Below are positions 10,441 to 21,410 of a stretch of DNA of 64,000 bases, piece by piece (the stretch's first letter is position 1; each line of letters opens with the position of its first letter). Below the pieces are notes generated by a model. That model had not been told where the DNA came from. It saw nothing but the letters and a program-made list of their open reading frames with translations, and made no database searches. The position numbers were made by a program, and so were the translations under genes. Location of the stretch: NCBI GenBank assembly GCA_017591395.1, contig WEDG01005537.1, forward strand, positions 1 to 64,000, written 5' to 3'. This DNA comes from Schistocephalus solidus. Lineage: Eukaryota; Platyhelminthes; Cestoda; Diphyllobothriidea; Diphyllobothriidae.

Positions 10441-11115
10441 CAAGGCTCTTCCTTTGTCTACCACCCCTATACAATCTTGTGTGATGTATCGCGTGGTTCC
10501 TCTCGACCTGTAGTATCAATGGAGATAAAACGAGATGTTTTTACTACCCTGCACAATCTTGCTCATCCTGGCATTGGAGCTACCCAGCGTCCCGTCAGCG
10601 AGCATTTAATCTAGCCCAGCATGAATACTAATATCCCTCACTGGACTCGTCCATGTTTGGCCTGCCAGAAATCAAAAATCGGACGGCACAACAAAACCCC
10701 CATTGGCATCATTACTATACATGTACACGTAGAGTTGGTAGGTCCTATGCCAAAATCCCGTTGTTGTAATCATTTGTTCACTGCAATCAAGCCATTATTT
10801 ATCGAAACAGCCTCAAAGCTTACCCAAAATGGATCCTTCGGTTTATGTTCAAGGATTGCGCCAAGCAATGGCTAATCTCCGAGCAAGAGCTCCACCCGCT
10901 CCGGCAAGTATGTCACATGGTGACTATAACTTGTTGATGTGTTCTTTTTGTATTTATTAGCGTAGATGGTGTTCGTAGGCCACCACAACAGCCCTTTGAC
11001 GGACCATTTCCAATCTTATCATGCACGGACAGGCATACCAAAATTGCCTATGGCGATCGCATCAAGGTGTTATAATACAACCGCTTGAAGGTAGCTTATA
11101 GCAAACCCTTTTAAA
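10440..11115 (+). pseudogene. Gypsy integrase zinc-binding domain joined to pol end
   Basis: Contains the integrase HHCC-type region: TLHNLAHPGIGATQRPVSEH (about 10540-10610), CLACQKSKIGRHNK (about 10650) and HVHVELVGPMPKS with the first catalytic-core position (about 10720). The rest of the core, with the second Asp and the Glu, is gone. Sequence resumes at about 10826 with a YVQGLRQAMANLRA segment and then RRPPQQPFDGPFPIL (about 10975) and RLKVAYSKPF (about 11080), which are the C-terminal blocks of Gypsy pol. So it is an internally deleted copy with frame breaks. Confidence 0.75.
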
Positions 11116-11289
11116 CCCACTCAAGAGAACAACCTTAGTACTCTTTGGTGGAACATTCAGTCCTGGTGATGCTTTGAAAAATAACTGGTTTTGCTAGCCT
11201 TTCGGGTCCAACATACACGTAACGGCACTAAGAAGGTGAGAATTTCCTTTGCAACGCTAATCTTCCCACGGAAAGAGCATGCTAGTGTG

Positions 11290-13340
11290 CATGAATTTGT
11301 TCTAAGCATCGTTGGACGGTAGATTTAGACGTAAGACCGCTAGCGCTATCGGTGGCATATCTTCCACCTAACCAGACGCTTGGCCATGATCTACTTCTTA
11401 TAACTGAACTGTACAAAGTCATCCAGAAGACAGATGTAATCATCTTTGGTGATTTTAATGCTCCTGGTATAGACTTGTAAACATCATGGACCGCTCAGGA
11501 CATACCAGATAATTTTTATTACAGATTGCTATAGTGGGCGATGAACAGGATTCTCTGCCGGAAAGTCACTGTCGAAATATGGACTAGCGAAGGATAACGG
11601 TCAAATTGTCTGGATCTTGCCTTTACCCGTGAGGAGGACAACTTACTGCAACTAAAGGAGCTACCTCCGATAGGTTCACATGAGCACATTGCCCTCCACT
11701 TCGATAAGTAATTTTTTCCAAGTCAAGCCCGCCTGATAGATGGGAGAGAAAAATATGGAAAGGTAACTAACAACATATGAGAGGAGAAGTCTCGGAGTTG
11801 CCATGGTAAACTAAAGTTTGTGGTACAATACCTGACCAATGGAGAACTTTCAGTTCGATATTGTGGACCGTTTTTGACCGTAACCGTTTTCTCAGGAGAA
11901 ATGCAATCACTACCCCACCGAGATGTATAATCACGGAACATCAAGCGTCCCTTAATAAAGGAAATTGGTTTTGGAAATTTTATACGCTAACTGACACCGA
12001 TGAGCTCTTTCGGGAATATAAGAAACAATGAAACAATTGCAAAGATGAGGCTGCAAACTTTTGAAGGAATTTCGAACTGAGCATACTGCAAAACTCACTG
12101 GAACACCCCAAAATCTTATATGGCTACATACGGACCACTAGCAGAAACCGAGAACAAATCCCTTTTCTCAGGACTCCAGACGGAGCATTCGAGACTGATG
12201 ACCAAGTCAAAGCATCCATTCCGTCTAAATATTTACCTCGGTCTTCACTTGAGAGTATAATGGTTCTTACACATCTCTCCTACCACTGCCACTTTATCTC
12301 AACAGCTGAACTGTGCTTTTCGTTGGCAGTAGTTAGGATGGAATTGCTATGGCTGAACCCCCCCAAGTAGCATAGTCCGGACCGAAAAGCTGAACTTGTA
12401 CTTAGGGAATTTTCCGACGAACCGTTCGGCTTACTGACTATTATATTTCAGAAGTCCTTCGAAGAAGGCGAGCTACAGGAAGATTGGAAGAGTGTCCTAA
12501 TCATCCCAATTAACAAGGGAGTATCACATATGGACGCTAAAAATTACCGCGCAGTCAGCTTAACGTGCACCTCTTGCAAAATGATGGAGCGCCTTATAAA
12601 AAGATATCTAACGCCCTTCCTGGAAGTAAACAACCTATTGTGCAGTGCCCAACATGGATTTCGGTGGGGACGCTCTTGTCTCACTTGTTTTCTCTATTCA
12701 CATGGGAAATGGACGAGGGCTGCAGAGAAGGGCAATCCTACAGAAAGGCCTTCGATAGCGTATCACAACGACTTCTCCTACAAAAGATTCGTTAAATAGG
12801 AATTCGATGAAGGATGATCAAATGGTTTGACTTTTTTAACCTATAGGATACAGAGGGTTGTTGTCGGCACTTCTGCCTCGGATTGAGTAAAGATGGAGAG
12901 TGATGTCCTCACAATTCTGTGGAAATGGATGAGAGCTGCAAACAGAGGCAATCGTATAAACCCTGTATTATTTGACTTCCTGGAGACCTTAAATAGCGTA
13001 CTACACCGGCGTCTCTAAAGAAAGATTTGGGACATAGCAATTCGAGACAGAACGTTCAACCAGATTGAAAGTTCTTTTGTCCTCCAGGATACAGAGAGTT
13101 GTTGTTGGCAATTGTAACTGGGATTGGGGAAGGTGAAGAGTGGTGTCCCACGAGGCTCTCTCTTGGGTCCGCTGCTCTTCCAAATCTTCCGTCATCTTCA
13201 CAGATGACATAAAATATGGACTGACTTCAGCTGCGCTGATGATGCGAAAAGACCAAAGGTCAATGTCAAGATGCGCAGCTCATTTTCGAAAGTTAAACAA
13301 AAATTCTTACTTGATCAGGATGTCCTCATTGCCTGCTTAA
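11290..13340 (+). pseudogene. LINE group B endonuclease-RT remnant
   Basis: Endonuclease blocks: AYLPPNQTLGHDLL (about 11360), VIIFGDFNAPGID (about 11440, active-site GDFN), NCLDLAFTREED (about 11610) and IGSHEHIALHFDK (about 11690). Linker and RT blocks: LEHPKILYGYIRT (about 12100), QEDWKSVLIIPINKG (about 12480), KNYRAVSLTCTSCKMMERL (about 12540) and SAQHGFRWGRSC (about 12640). The FxDFxKAFD box is damaged. A second, partly duplicated stretch carries VKSGVPRGSLLGPLLFQI (motif B, about 13140). Same motif order as the copy at 17100-21410. Many stops and frameshifts make it a dead copy. Confidence 0.85.
12680..13145 (+). repeat. Local tandem duplication inside the LINE RT
   Basis: Two diverged units of about 215-240 bases, starting near 12700 and 12915. 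Each contains GAAATGGAYGAGRGCTGCA, then AGGATACAGAGRGTTGTTGT and a GAGTGRTGTCC block at its end. Because of this the RT fingers-to-palm segment is present twice. Confidence 0.6.
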
Positions 13341-13386
13341 ATTATTAGCTGATTTTTGGATAAAAATTTGCATTTATAACACCCTA

Positions 13387-15720
13387 TGACCTGCTTATAA
13401 CTGGGATACTCTTCCTCTCCAACAGACGGCAGTATTTATTGTCAACTTTTTCACCCGATATAGCCTCATTATTCGTCAGGTGGAGCTGTTAAACTAAGAA
13501 GTTTTCTCAAGCACGTGTATAGGTCCTTAGTTAAAATTGTGGAAACACATCCGAGTTCCAAAAATACATTGTCTGTTATAACCGCTGTTATTGTCGACTT
13601 ACCAACTGGCAGGAAATCTATATTGCAGAGTTCACCTTGTGTAGCCTCATTGTTAGTTCCATGTTTTCAGCGTAATTTTTTACCGATAAAATTTTCAATT
13701 GTAGTGTTTTGCTTCAGAAATATCCTATTATTCGAAAATAAGTCTCAGATATTATATAAAACGAATTGTTTGGACTAAGAAAATCCTCCAGCCTTTCTTT
13801 ATTGAAAAATAAGTTTCCGCTAGCACCAACCTAGTCTTTTTGGAATCATCACTTTCCATTCTCCCTTTGAGTTTTGCTGGTTCTTGCCTGCTTATTGCTC
13901 ACTTGAATTCTGTTATTCGTATTTTGTGCATCCAAACGTCCTCAAATGGAGTATATTTTGACAACCATTAAAGTATCGCTGAAATTCGATCATAAAATCT
14001 GCCAGTGTCGTAAATATAAGTTGCCTGATTTTTCCAAAGTTGTATCAAATTACAGCCTCCTCCAGGGAAAAATGAGGACGAAAATCTCAGCTCGTCGCAA
14101 ACTCTAAGCCATTGAACCGAAGCGTGGCTTTGTTGCATCTAGTAGTCACACCTGTGCTATGCATATGTAACCAGTTTGTAAAGCTAAGTAGCTTGATCTG
14201 TCTGCTTTATAAAATTTTAATGACTATGTTAAAGTTTAGAACAGTTCTATCTATACGTGGGAGCTTATTCGACGGTGACATCTCTGCTTTTCCTTTTTAT
14301 GAATGTCAGCGTCTGGACTCTCTCTCTCTCATCCATGTGAGTGCCAGTGAAACATTAGACCGACAGAAAAGAAATTATAATTTTCTTTTAAAAAATGTTT
14401 CTCGAGATAGACGACCTTTTGACGTTGCCGTAGACTTCCTGTACTCGTGCGGCTTCAAATGCAAAATAACGAAAGCCAAACGCCTCTCCTCACGTAGCAA
14501 AAATCGACCCATATTAGTCACCCTTTTTTCACCAATCGAGGTAGACTGCACATTTGCACAACGAGATCACATTTATCGATATCTACAAGTTGTAAAACTT
14601 TTCCTTTGTCGGTATCTTAAACCGATGGAGCGAAGAAATGGGTCTCCCATCTCGCATAGGCCTCAGTCCTTCCCATACTTAAATATTCCTGCACATTCTT
14701 TGTTAAATGACCGAGTCTAGTCGTTCTAAAATTGAAAAGATCCAAGAACATTTTACTCTGTAACTTACCTCCGACGCTTTTAGCTACCTCTTACTCGAAT
14801 AGGTGCCAGCTAACTAACCTAAATTGTCTATGGATGCAGAGACTCGAAGCTGGCTTGTGCCTCTTTTTCAGCGTTAATAATAATTTGATGTTCCATGAAT
14901 TTCTGCACTTACCCAAATTTGTCATCTGTAAAACCTATGTAATTCTTCAATGATTATACCTCCTCCTATATCATCCATTTCTAAAAGCTCGTTTTTCTTT
15001 GCTTCCAGTTATTTCATTCTTTTGGAATAACATGCCGATCCATATAAGGTTAGCAAATAACCTGTCTACCTTTAAGAAAATACTACACATCTATCTCAAA
15101 ACTGACTCGATTTAACTTTTATTTTCCTCATTATTTCCGAGCAGTTTTCTCCATGACTCCAAGAAAGGACCACTGGGAATTTAGAAAACTGTTTTCTTAT
15201 TATGTCTTCCATACATCAGCATCCCCGCGAACTAAGCTATCTTAATAACCCACCCCTCAGTTAAATAATCGTCAAACGATTGTGTCATATATGCGCGCTC
15301 ATTTTAAACCACTTCCGTTTCGTTTGCCAATAATCATAATCAGAATTAAAATCTGAATATTGAGCTGTGCAGGCCTGAAATTCATCGTCAATTCTCATGC
15401 GAAACGGCACCCCTGCTGGCATTATGTTGACTTCTTCTTACTCAATTGCCGGATCTCCCATTATCTTTCCGTACCAAACTCAGAAGCAACCTACCATGCT
15501 GCTTCTTTCCCACTTGCGATGCAGTAACGTTTCTTCTGCACCTAGTTTATAAAACAGACGATCCTCACAGCCGTTTTTCGTCCAATCTTAATTTCGACCA
15601 TCATTGTAAAATATTGACAGCCTCAATGGTTCTCTCGGTCTTCACGGCTCTTCTCTTTCTTGACCCTTTAAAAACTGCTACAACTTCGTCCGCCATCATA
15701 TCTGCCGCGACTTAAGGCGA
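13387..15720 (+). pseudogene. Internally deleted LINE group D (5' UTR + ORF1 + RT tail + 3' UTR)
   Basis: The first 1.3 kb matches 36790-38110, the 5' UTR and ORF1 of another group D copy (blocks CTCTCCAACAG, TTATTCGTCAGGTGGA, AAGAAGTTTTCTCAAGCACG). At about 14695 it switches to the C-terminal RT tail: GTTAAATGACCGAGTCTAG, also present at 43520. It then follows the tail (GACTCGAAGCTGG, ATTATACCTCCTCC) and 3' UTR to about 15720. Endonuclease and nearly all RT are absent. The element is about 2.3 kb instead of the several kb expected. Confidence 0.75.
14112..14720 (+). pseudogene. LINE ORF1 (RRM-like), fused to RT-tail sequence
   Basis: An open frame of 202 codons. The central part holds a block starting SETLDRQKRNYNFLLKNVS, then FDVAVDFLYSCGFKCKITKA, KRLSSRSKNRPILVTL and a final EVDC. 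This order matches the RRM-like RNA-binding ORF1 of CR1-type LINEs (compare RKRNLVIKGIPES at 57470 and KAFRIGKKSED with RPRPLKIMLES at 17935-18005). ORF1 proteins coat the element RNA. The last dozen residues come from fused RT-tail sequence in another frame. The start codon is uncertain, since homologous sequence extends upstream. The frame has survived better than its neighbours. Confidence 0.6.
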
Positions 15721-15819
15721 TGGTGCTTGTGTCGACCCTACACGAAATTTGGCAATCATTTCGGGTTCCTCTGTCGGTGGTCTGAGAAATCAACAATGAG
15801 AGTATCATGGTTGTTTCTC

Positions 15820-16720
15820 GGGCATTTATAACGATGACCTTCACGATCTCTATGTTTGCTTTGTTTGCGGACGATATAAAAATCTGGAAAGTTATCCACA
15901 ATGCTGCCGATGCAGACGATTTCCAAGAAAATCTTCGTCGATTGGATGAGTGGTCCCGCAAATGACTCTTGTCCTTCAACTCAAACAAATGTGCCCTGCT
16001 ACGTCTGGGAAATCCAAATCAGGTCACTGACATGCGACCGTACTAATTGAATGGTTTGCCACTCCGAAGAGCACACACACAGAAGAATCTTGGAGCTTAA
16101 ATGATAGACAACCGGAAGCCTTCTACGCAATATTGCAAGGCAGCTAAATCCGCCAATTCAATGCTGTACGCTATCAAGCGGGCATTTAAAGTTTTCGATG
16201 AAGACTGTTTTTCTAAAGTCTTTGGTACGTTTTTAAGGCCATATCTTGAATATGCGATCCAAGCGTGGTGACCGTGGACCCAACAGGACTACAACATGCT
16301 CGAACGGGTGCAGCGGTGAGCTATAAATTAGTAAGAGGTCAAGGTGAACGGTCAAATGAGATTCGCCTAAATAACCTAAAGCTCTATGTTCTGAGTTGAA
16401 GGCATTTGCGTGGAGACTTCATACAAACCTTCCATATCGTACCAGGCATGGATTGCACCCTCCTATGTGATGACTTTTTCCAACTTGCCGCTACGAATAA
16501 TCTCCGAGGTCATCCATTCAAACTAACTGTGCCCCAAGAAGGATTGGATGTTAGGAAGTATTTTTTAACCAACCGTGTCTTGGAACCTTGGAATAACCTA
16601 CCGACAAAGTTCGTGTGCATAGGAACCACCAATTGTTTTGTTCTCCAACTTGGACAATTTTAACTCCGTTACCACTTCAATAGGACTTTTCCGGACAATA
16701 CTGTTACAACTCCATGCACC
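15820..16720 (+). pseudogene. LINE group B RT C-terminal remnant
   Basis: Starts at the catalytic box, ALFADDIKIWKVI (about 15860; FADD, motif C of RT), continues with LDEWSRK, NSNKCALLRLGNP (about 15990), AKSANSMLYAIKRAF (about 16150), VFGTFLRPYLEYAIQAW (about 16220) and LERVQR (about 16300). It ends with the tail block that matches 20960-21180 of the better copy. Stops replace some Trp and Gln codons. Palm motifs A and B upstream are missing; that space is taken by the 3' UTR of the preceding LINE. Confidence 0.8.
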
Positions 16721-17099
16721 TACTTGCTTCCTGCTCATCTGGAAATTTTCTTTTTCCGAAATTCCTCATAAACGGCATCAAGTTGGAATTTGTTTATTAT
16801 CTTATTCAACTTGACTGCGCAGCCTCTGCACCAATAAAAACTGACAACCACTCAGGGAACCAAACATGTACAACCTCGTGAAGATCTGAAGTTATCCAGG
16901 ACCTTCGACATCTCTGAACGGCTGAGTCGTTCCTGAATATCCTTCATACCATTTATGGTATTTTTTAAAAGTGTTTTTGAAAAAGTATAAACATTTTTGC
17001 TCATATTGCATTAAATACTCGCCATACTCCAAAGCCAGTCGGATATTTTCGTTATACGCTCAAAGGAGAACATACTTTTACGCAGTGTTTTAACATTCA
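16721..17099. other. LINE-flanking sequence, no gene
   Basis: Probably the 3' flank of the preceding fragment and 5' flank of the next LINE. No open frame of interest. Confidence 0.4.
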
Positions 17100-17117
17100 T
17101 GGGCTCAAAACAATTTT

Positions 17118-18320
17118 TTGCTAGCAACAGAACCAGTCACGGAACTTCCTTTAAAGGAAAGCCTGTTGAGCTGGCTTCGACATCCACGACTGGCACTCAA
17201 TCAGTTTATACTTACAACCAAAACCAGCAAAGCGCGCAAAAGCGTAATGGCAGCCAAATCCGTTGGCTACGAGGACGAATCTTGCGTTGGATGTTCTTAT
17301 ATTTTACTAAGAGTTCAAAAACTGGAAAATGAGCTTGCAGACTTAAGGAAGCTCTTGCAAGATAACAGTACTCGACGAAATACGCTTAGCAATATTACGG
17401 TTAAAAAGGCAGTGACTAAAGCAACAAAAGTATCAAAAACTACAGCTTGTTACAGCTCATAATGTTCGGACGCGAATACCCATTACGGCCGGATAACAGG
17501 AACACAGTCTCTGAATCCTATGGACGACGACCAGAGCAAACCACAAATCCCATCCTGCTATCTTGGGTGTTCTAAAGAGCCCGTAGTTGAATCCCAAGAA
17601 ACAAATGCGTGGCAAGCTGCAATGGGGAAACACCACAACAGGAGGACAAAGTCACAATCAACTCTGATGGATTCATTGAAGCCTTCAGATGAGAGTATGG
17701 TCAGAGGTAGACTAAATCCCATTGAGAGCTCTGTAAACCGTTCTCGTGCCCCTAAGGAGAACTTAGGAGGAAGCGAAAATTCCAAGCACCAGGATCGGCA
17801 ACAGTGTTTAGTTATTCAGGGTTTGCACGAGTCAACTGCAGTCCGACCTGAAGACCGTGTCGCAGAAGACCTTGCTTCGTTAATGGCCTCCTAAACCAGT
17901 TGCTCCCACCGGGCGTGGAAGTAAAAGTTATTAAAGCATTCCGGATCGGTAAAAAGTCTGAAGACAGCCTAGGAACGCCGCGACCGCGACCTCTCAAAAT
18001 AATGCTAGAGAGCAAAGACCAAATCAAGGCGATCCTATCCAAAAAAACTAACCTCCGTCACTCGCATAAAGAGGGTTTTTTCAACCGGACTACTCCTCTG
18101 CGGAAAGGCTGAAACGCCGGGAACTTGTCTTGGAACTACAATCAAGACTGAAGGCTGGCGAACACAATCTGGCTATTTTCAAGAGGAAGGTAATTCAAAA
18201 GAATACGAATTTTCCATTGAACCAACCGATTGTTCTAAGGACAACGGCAGCCACCTCACTAAAGCCAAAACCATCAGGGAACCAATTGCCCAAAGAGATG
18301 TCAGAACTGATTCCGTAACG
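17118..18320 (+). pseudogene. LINE B ORF1 (coiled coil + RRM-like)
   Basis: Coding sequence in at least three frames. Near 17270: ESCVGC followed by RVQKLENELADLRKLLQD, a short Cys pair and a heptad-like coiled coil, the trimerisation type seen in LINE ORF1. Near 17800: QCLVIQGLHEST, the first strand of an RRM-like fold, then VKVIKAFRIGKKSE and RPRPLKIMLESKDQ (about 17935-18010), and FFNRTTP (about 18080) before the basic C-terminal part. A TAA at 17459-17461 and frame changes near 17890 and 18080 break it. Product would bind LINE RNA. Confidence 0.7.
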
Positions 18321-18422
18321 CCCAGCGTTCTCACTAAAGAAACCAGAGTTACCGAAAATCATCAAGAAACGGAAAAGACATACGACCTTGACGTTAGAGG
18401 AGACGCAGTTAGGCCCATAAAA

Positions 18423-19078
18423 TTGACAAACGCAACAGGAAATTTGGTTGGCGCAAAATTGAAGTGCTTGTATACAAATGCACAAAGCCTTTTATCAAAA
18501 CTTGATGAGTTAAAAATTTGCCTTGCCGAAGTATCTCCGGATGTGATAGTAGTAACCGAAACCTGGCTGTCGGGCAGTATTCGAGATAGCGAAATAACAT
18601 TGTCTGGATACCAAATATGTCGGAGGGACAGAGAAAATCGACAGGGTGGTGGAATAATTGTGTATGTGAAAGACGTGCTAATAGTGTCTGACAAGACGAG
18701 CATGTTTGCGTGCAGCACGGAAGCCAAATGGTTGAACATCAAGGCTCTTGGCTCTCCTTGTCTGGATGTCCTCATTGTCTATCGGCCACATAGGATAGAC
18801 CGAGTCGCGGACACCCACTTGATGGAACAATTATAAAATTTCTCCAGTCGACCTAATGTCATGATTATGGGTGACTTCAATGCACCAGGAATTAACTGAA
18901 GCACTGTTCAATCAACATGCCCGAAATCGACTTTTGATTATGTTTTTCTGCAAACACCTTAAAGGCACTCCTCACACAACATGTCCCTTTCCACACCAGA
19001 ACACGTGAAGGACAAAGGGCTAACTGTCTCGACCTGGTTTTCACGAAAACATCAGGCAGCATTGACGAGATTATTTCA
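18423..19078 (+). pseudogene. LINE B endonuclease domain
   Basis: APE-type endonuclease. Visible blocks: CLYTNAQSLLSK (Asn position), DVIVVTETWL (catalytic Glu, about 18560), RENRQGGGIIVYV (about 18630), VLIVYRP (about 18770), MIMGDFNAPGIN (catalytic Asp-x-Asn, 18864-18896) and, in the next segment, GRSDHVVLMW (catalytic His, about 19097). TAA at 18834-18836 and a TGA just after GIN interrupt the frame, and a frameshift falls near 18955, after which the expected NCLDLVFTK block reads in a different frame. Confidence 0.8.
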
Positions 19079-20437
19079 ATGCCTCCGCTCGGTCGTAGTG
19101 ATCATGTGGTGCTTATGTGGGACTGCTCCTTATTCTCTGTTGCGCCTGCTATAGAGGAAAAACGGCGTAACGTTTGGCGAGGAAACTTTCATCAGATGCG
19201 AACAGACATCAACTGGACCTCAATGTTTTCGAGCACCGTGAACGAAGATTGGGAGTCCTTCCGAAATGTTCTTCTGCAACTTATGGACAACCACTGCCCA
19301 CTAACGAGTGTCCATCACAGCAAGCGTCCTGGGTGGCTAGACAGCAACTTAAAAAGGGTAATAAACAGGAAGCACAATTTTTGGAGAAAATATTGCGAGT
19401 CTAATCAAGTCGCCTATTTTAATAAGTATAAAACACAGAGAAACCAAATGAGAAGCCTTATTCTTAAAACACGAAGAGAATTTGAGAAGACTTTGCTGCA
19501 AAAGGCAACGCAGAATCCAAAGTTAGTCTACAGTTACCTCCGTAGATGTACAAGGAATAGGCATCAAATACCGCAGATTAAGACTGCCATGCGCGTCGAA
19601 ATTTCTGAAAACAGGGAAAAAGCCGAGTACTTTTCACAGTTCTACCGCTCAGTCTTCACAAACGAGGCAAGGTTCCTTCGTCCCTCAGTGGATAAGCCGC
19701 CGACTGCAAGCATTAGCCACATACTTTTCTCAGAATTTCTGATCCAAAGGGAATTAAAAGAACTAAAATAGTCGAAATCCCCAGGACCAGACGAGCTTCC
19801 ACCCAGGCTTCTGAAAGAACTCGCCAACGAACTTTCCGCATCTCTGTCAGTGCTCTTTCAAAAGTAATTTGACTCCGGAACACTTCCTTTCGATTGGAAG
19901 CTGGCACATATAACTCCCTTGTACAAAAGCGGTAACCGGGCGTCAGTGACAAACTACAGGTCCATAAGCTTGACATGCATCCTTGGCAAGATTATGGAAA
20001 GGATTATCAAGAGCAAATTGGTGAAATTCCTAGAGACTCATAATTTGTTATCAAGCTGTCAACACGGGTTCAGAAAAGGAAGATCATGCACAACGATTTT
20101 GCTGTATTCGCTCATGAGGTGGATCCAAGCACTTGAAGATAGACACGCAGTTCACATTGCCTTCATTGACTTTCAAAAGGCCTTCGATACTGTGCCGCAC
20201 AAGAGACTGCTGTACAAGCTAGAACGAATTGGAATCAGAGGTTACCTCCTCAAATGGATCGAAAACTTCCTCGTGGGTCGGCGCCAGGTTGTGTGCATCG
20301 GCCAAGAGAGTTCAAGTTCTGCTGCGGTCGAGAGTGGTGTTTCTCAGGGTTCAGTACTAGGGCCAATACTGTTTTTAATATACGTTAACGATTGTGTCAG
20401 GAATCTCGACTGTGAAGCGGCAATGTTTGGCCAATGA
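19079..20437 (+). pseudogene. LINE B reverse transcriptase, palm
   Basis: One frame with two stops (19769-19771 and about 19867). Domains in order: linker (WLDSNLKRVINRKHNFWRKY), NPKLVYSYLRRCTRNR, KSPGPDELPPRLLKEL (about 19775), WKLAHITPLYKSGNRASV (about 19900), SISLTCILGKIMERI, QHGFRKGRSCTT (about 20060), motif A HIAFIDFQKAFDTVPH (first catalytic Asp, about 20155) and motif B SGVSQGSVLGPILFLIYVND (about 20335). At motif C the frame breaks: the expected FADD reads as MFGQ then stop at 20435-20437, and in the next frame FANDIKIW. Confidence 0.85.
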
Positions 20438-21230
20438 CATTAAAATCTGGAATGTAATCCATAGCCCTGCTGACGAAGATAAACTGTAGATCAACCTAAC
20501 TCGGTTGGAGAAGTGGTCGAATCATTGGCTTTTGTGGTTCAACGTCGATAAGTGTACAATACTTCGCTTAAGCAACCCATCTGGATCTGCCGAAAGTAGA
20601 AGTTACTTTCTTAACGGTGAAGCCTTAAAAGAAATGGAAACCCAAAAGGACCTTGGTGTGCTGACGACCACCACCTTAAAACCATCGTCTCACTGCTCGA
20701 AAGTGGCGAAGAGCGCAATTGCGGTGTTGCATGCCATCAGACGAGCCTTTTTGGATTTCAATGAAGATCTCTTCGCTAAGACTTTTGGAACATTCATTAG
20801 GCCGCATTTGGAACATGCTATGCACGCCTGGAAACCCTGGACAGTTCAAGATCAGAACTGCCTCGAAAGAGTACAGAGGAAAGCAACCAAAATGGTTAGA
20901 AGTCAAAGCTCCTTGCCACATCCAACCCGCCTAATGAATCTTAATCTGTTCCCTTTGAGTTATAGGCAGACATTCCACATTGTGAAGGGATTGGATTTTT
21001 CCCTGGAATTCTCGGACTTCTTTGAATTTGCCGCCACGACCCATCTACGACGTCACCCATTGAAACTGCGTGTCCAGCAGGTGAGACTGGATGTGCGCAA
21101 GTTCTCCTTATCTATCAGAGTGGTTTAACCATGGGATGTCCTCCCTGAAGACGTTGTGATGTCACCATTGCTGGAAAGCTTCAAAAGGAACCTTGACAGT
21201 TTTATGTTCCGAAACGAGCCTGAGCGATGA
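20438..21230 (+). pseudogene. LINE B RT C-terminal domain
   Basis: Continues in the shifted frame: FANDIKIW, LEKWSNHWLLWFNVDKCTIL, LGVLTTTTLKPSSHCSKV, AFLDFNEDLFAKTFGTFIRP, HAMHAWKPWTVQDQNCLERV and TRLMNLNLFPLSYRQTFHIV, then DFFEFAATTHLRRHPLKLRV. A TAA at 21126-21128 replaces a residue just before PWDVLPEDVV. The natural end appears to be the TGA at 21228-21230. This thumb and tail region helps hold template RNA. It is open for 207 codons from 20505. Confidence 0.8.
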
Positions 21231-21344
21231 GGAATTTATCTTAACCCTCGAGAGTCGTGCACCACTTGTCATATTTTATGACGGCCTTTTGTACCTTTGC
21301 AACACACATGGTTTCTCTGTATACCGCACTTAATTTTACGTTAC

Positions 21345-21375
21345 AAATAGGGTACTCAAAGGCCCATGCCTATTT
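21345..21375 (+). promoter_or_regulatory. Conserved hairpin in LINE B 3' UTR
   Basis: AAATAGG at 21345-21351 can pair with CCTATTT at 21369-21375. Alternatively AGGC at 21360-21363 pairs with GCCT at 21368-21371 around the loop CCAT. Both pairings recur in the next copy at 21586-21616. The simple tail (ATTGA)n starts about 15 bases later. In CR1-like LINEs a 3' stem-loop is recognised by the RT; that role is inferred here. Confidence 0.55.
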
Positions 21376-21389
21376 CCCTCAATAAATTG

Positions 21390-21408
21390 GATTGAATTGA
21401 ATTGAATG
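21390..21408 (+). repeat. (ATTGA)n-type LINE tail
   Basis: GGATTGAATTGAATTGAATG, a pentamer repeat that ends the LINE B 3' UTR and is followed at once by coding-tail sequence of the next copy. Confidence 0.7.
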
Positions 21409-21410
21409 TA

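Larger units (their letters stand above)
17100..21410 (+). mobile_element. Most complete LINE group B copy (CR1/jockey-like)
   Basis: About 4.3 kb with ORF1, endonuclease, reverse transcriptase, C-terminal domain and a 3' UTR that ends in an ATTGA-type simple repeat after a hairpin. It is the reference for the other group B fragments in this window. All reading frames contain stops or frameshifts, so it cannot make its proteins. The name CR1/jockey-like rests on the RT motif set and the ORF1 with coiled coil and RRM. Confidence 0.85.
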
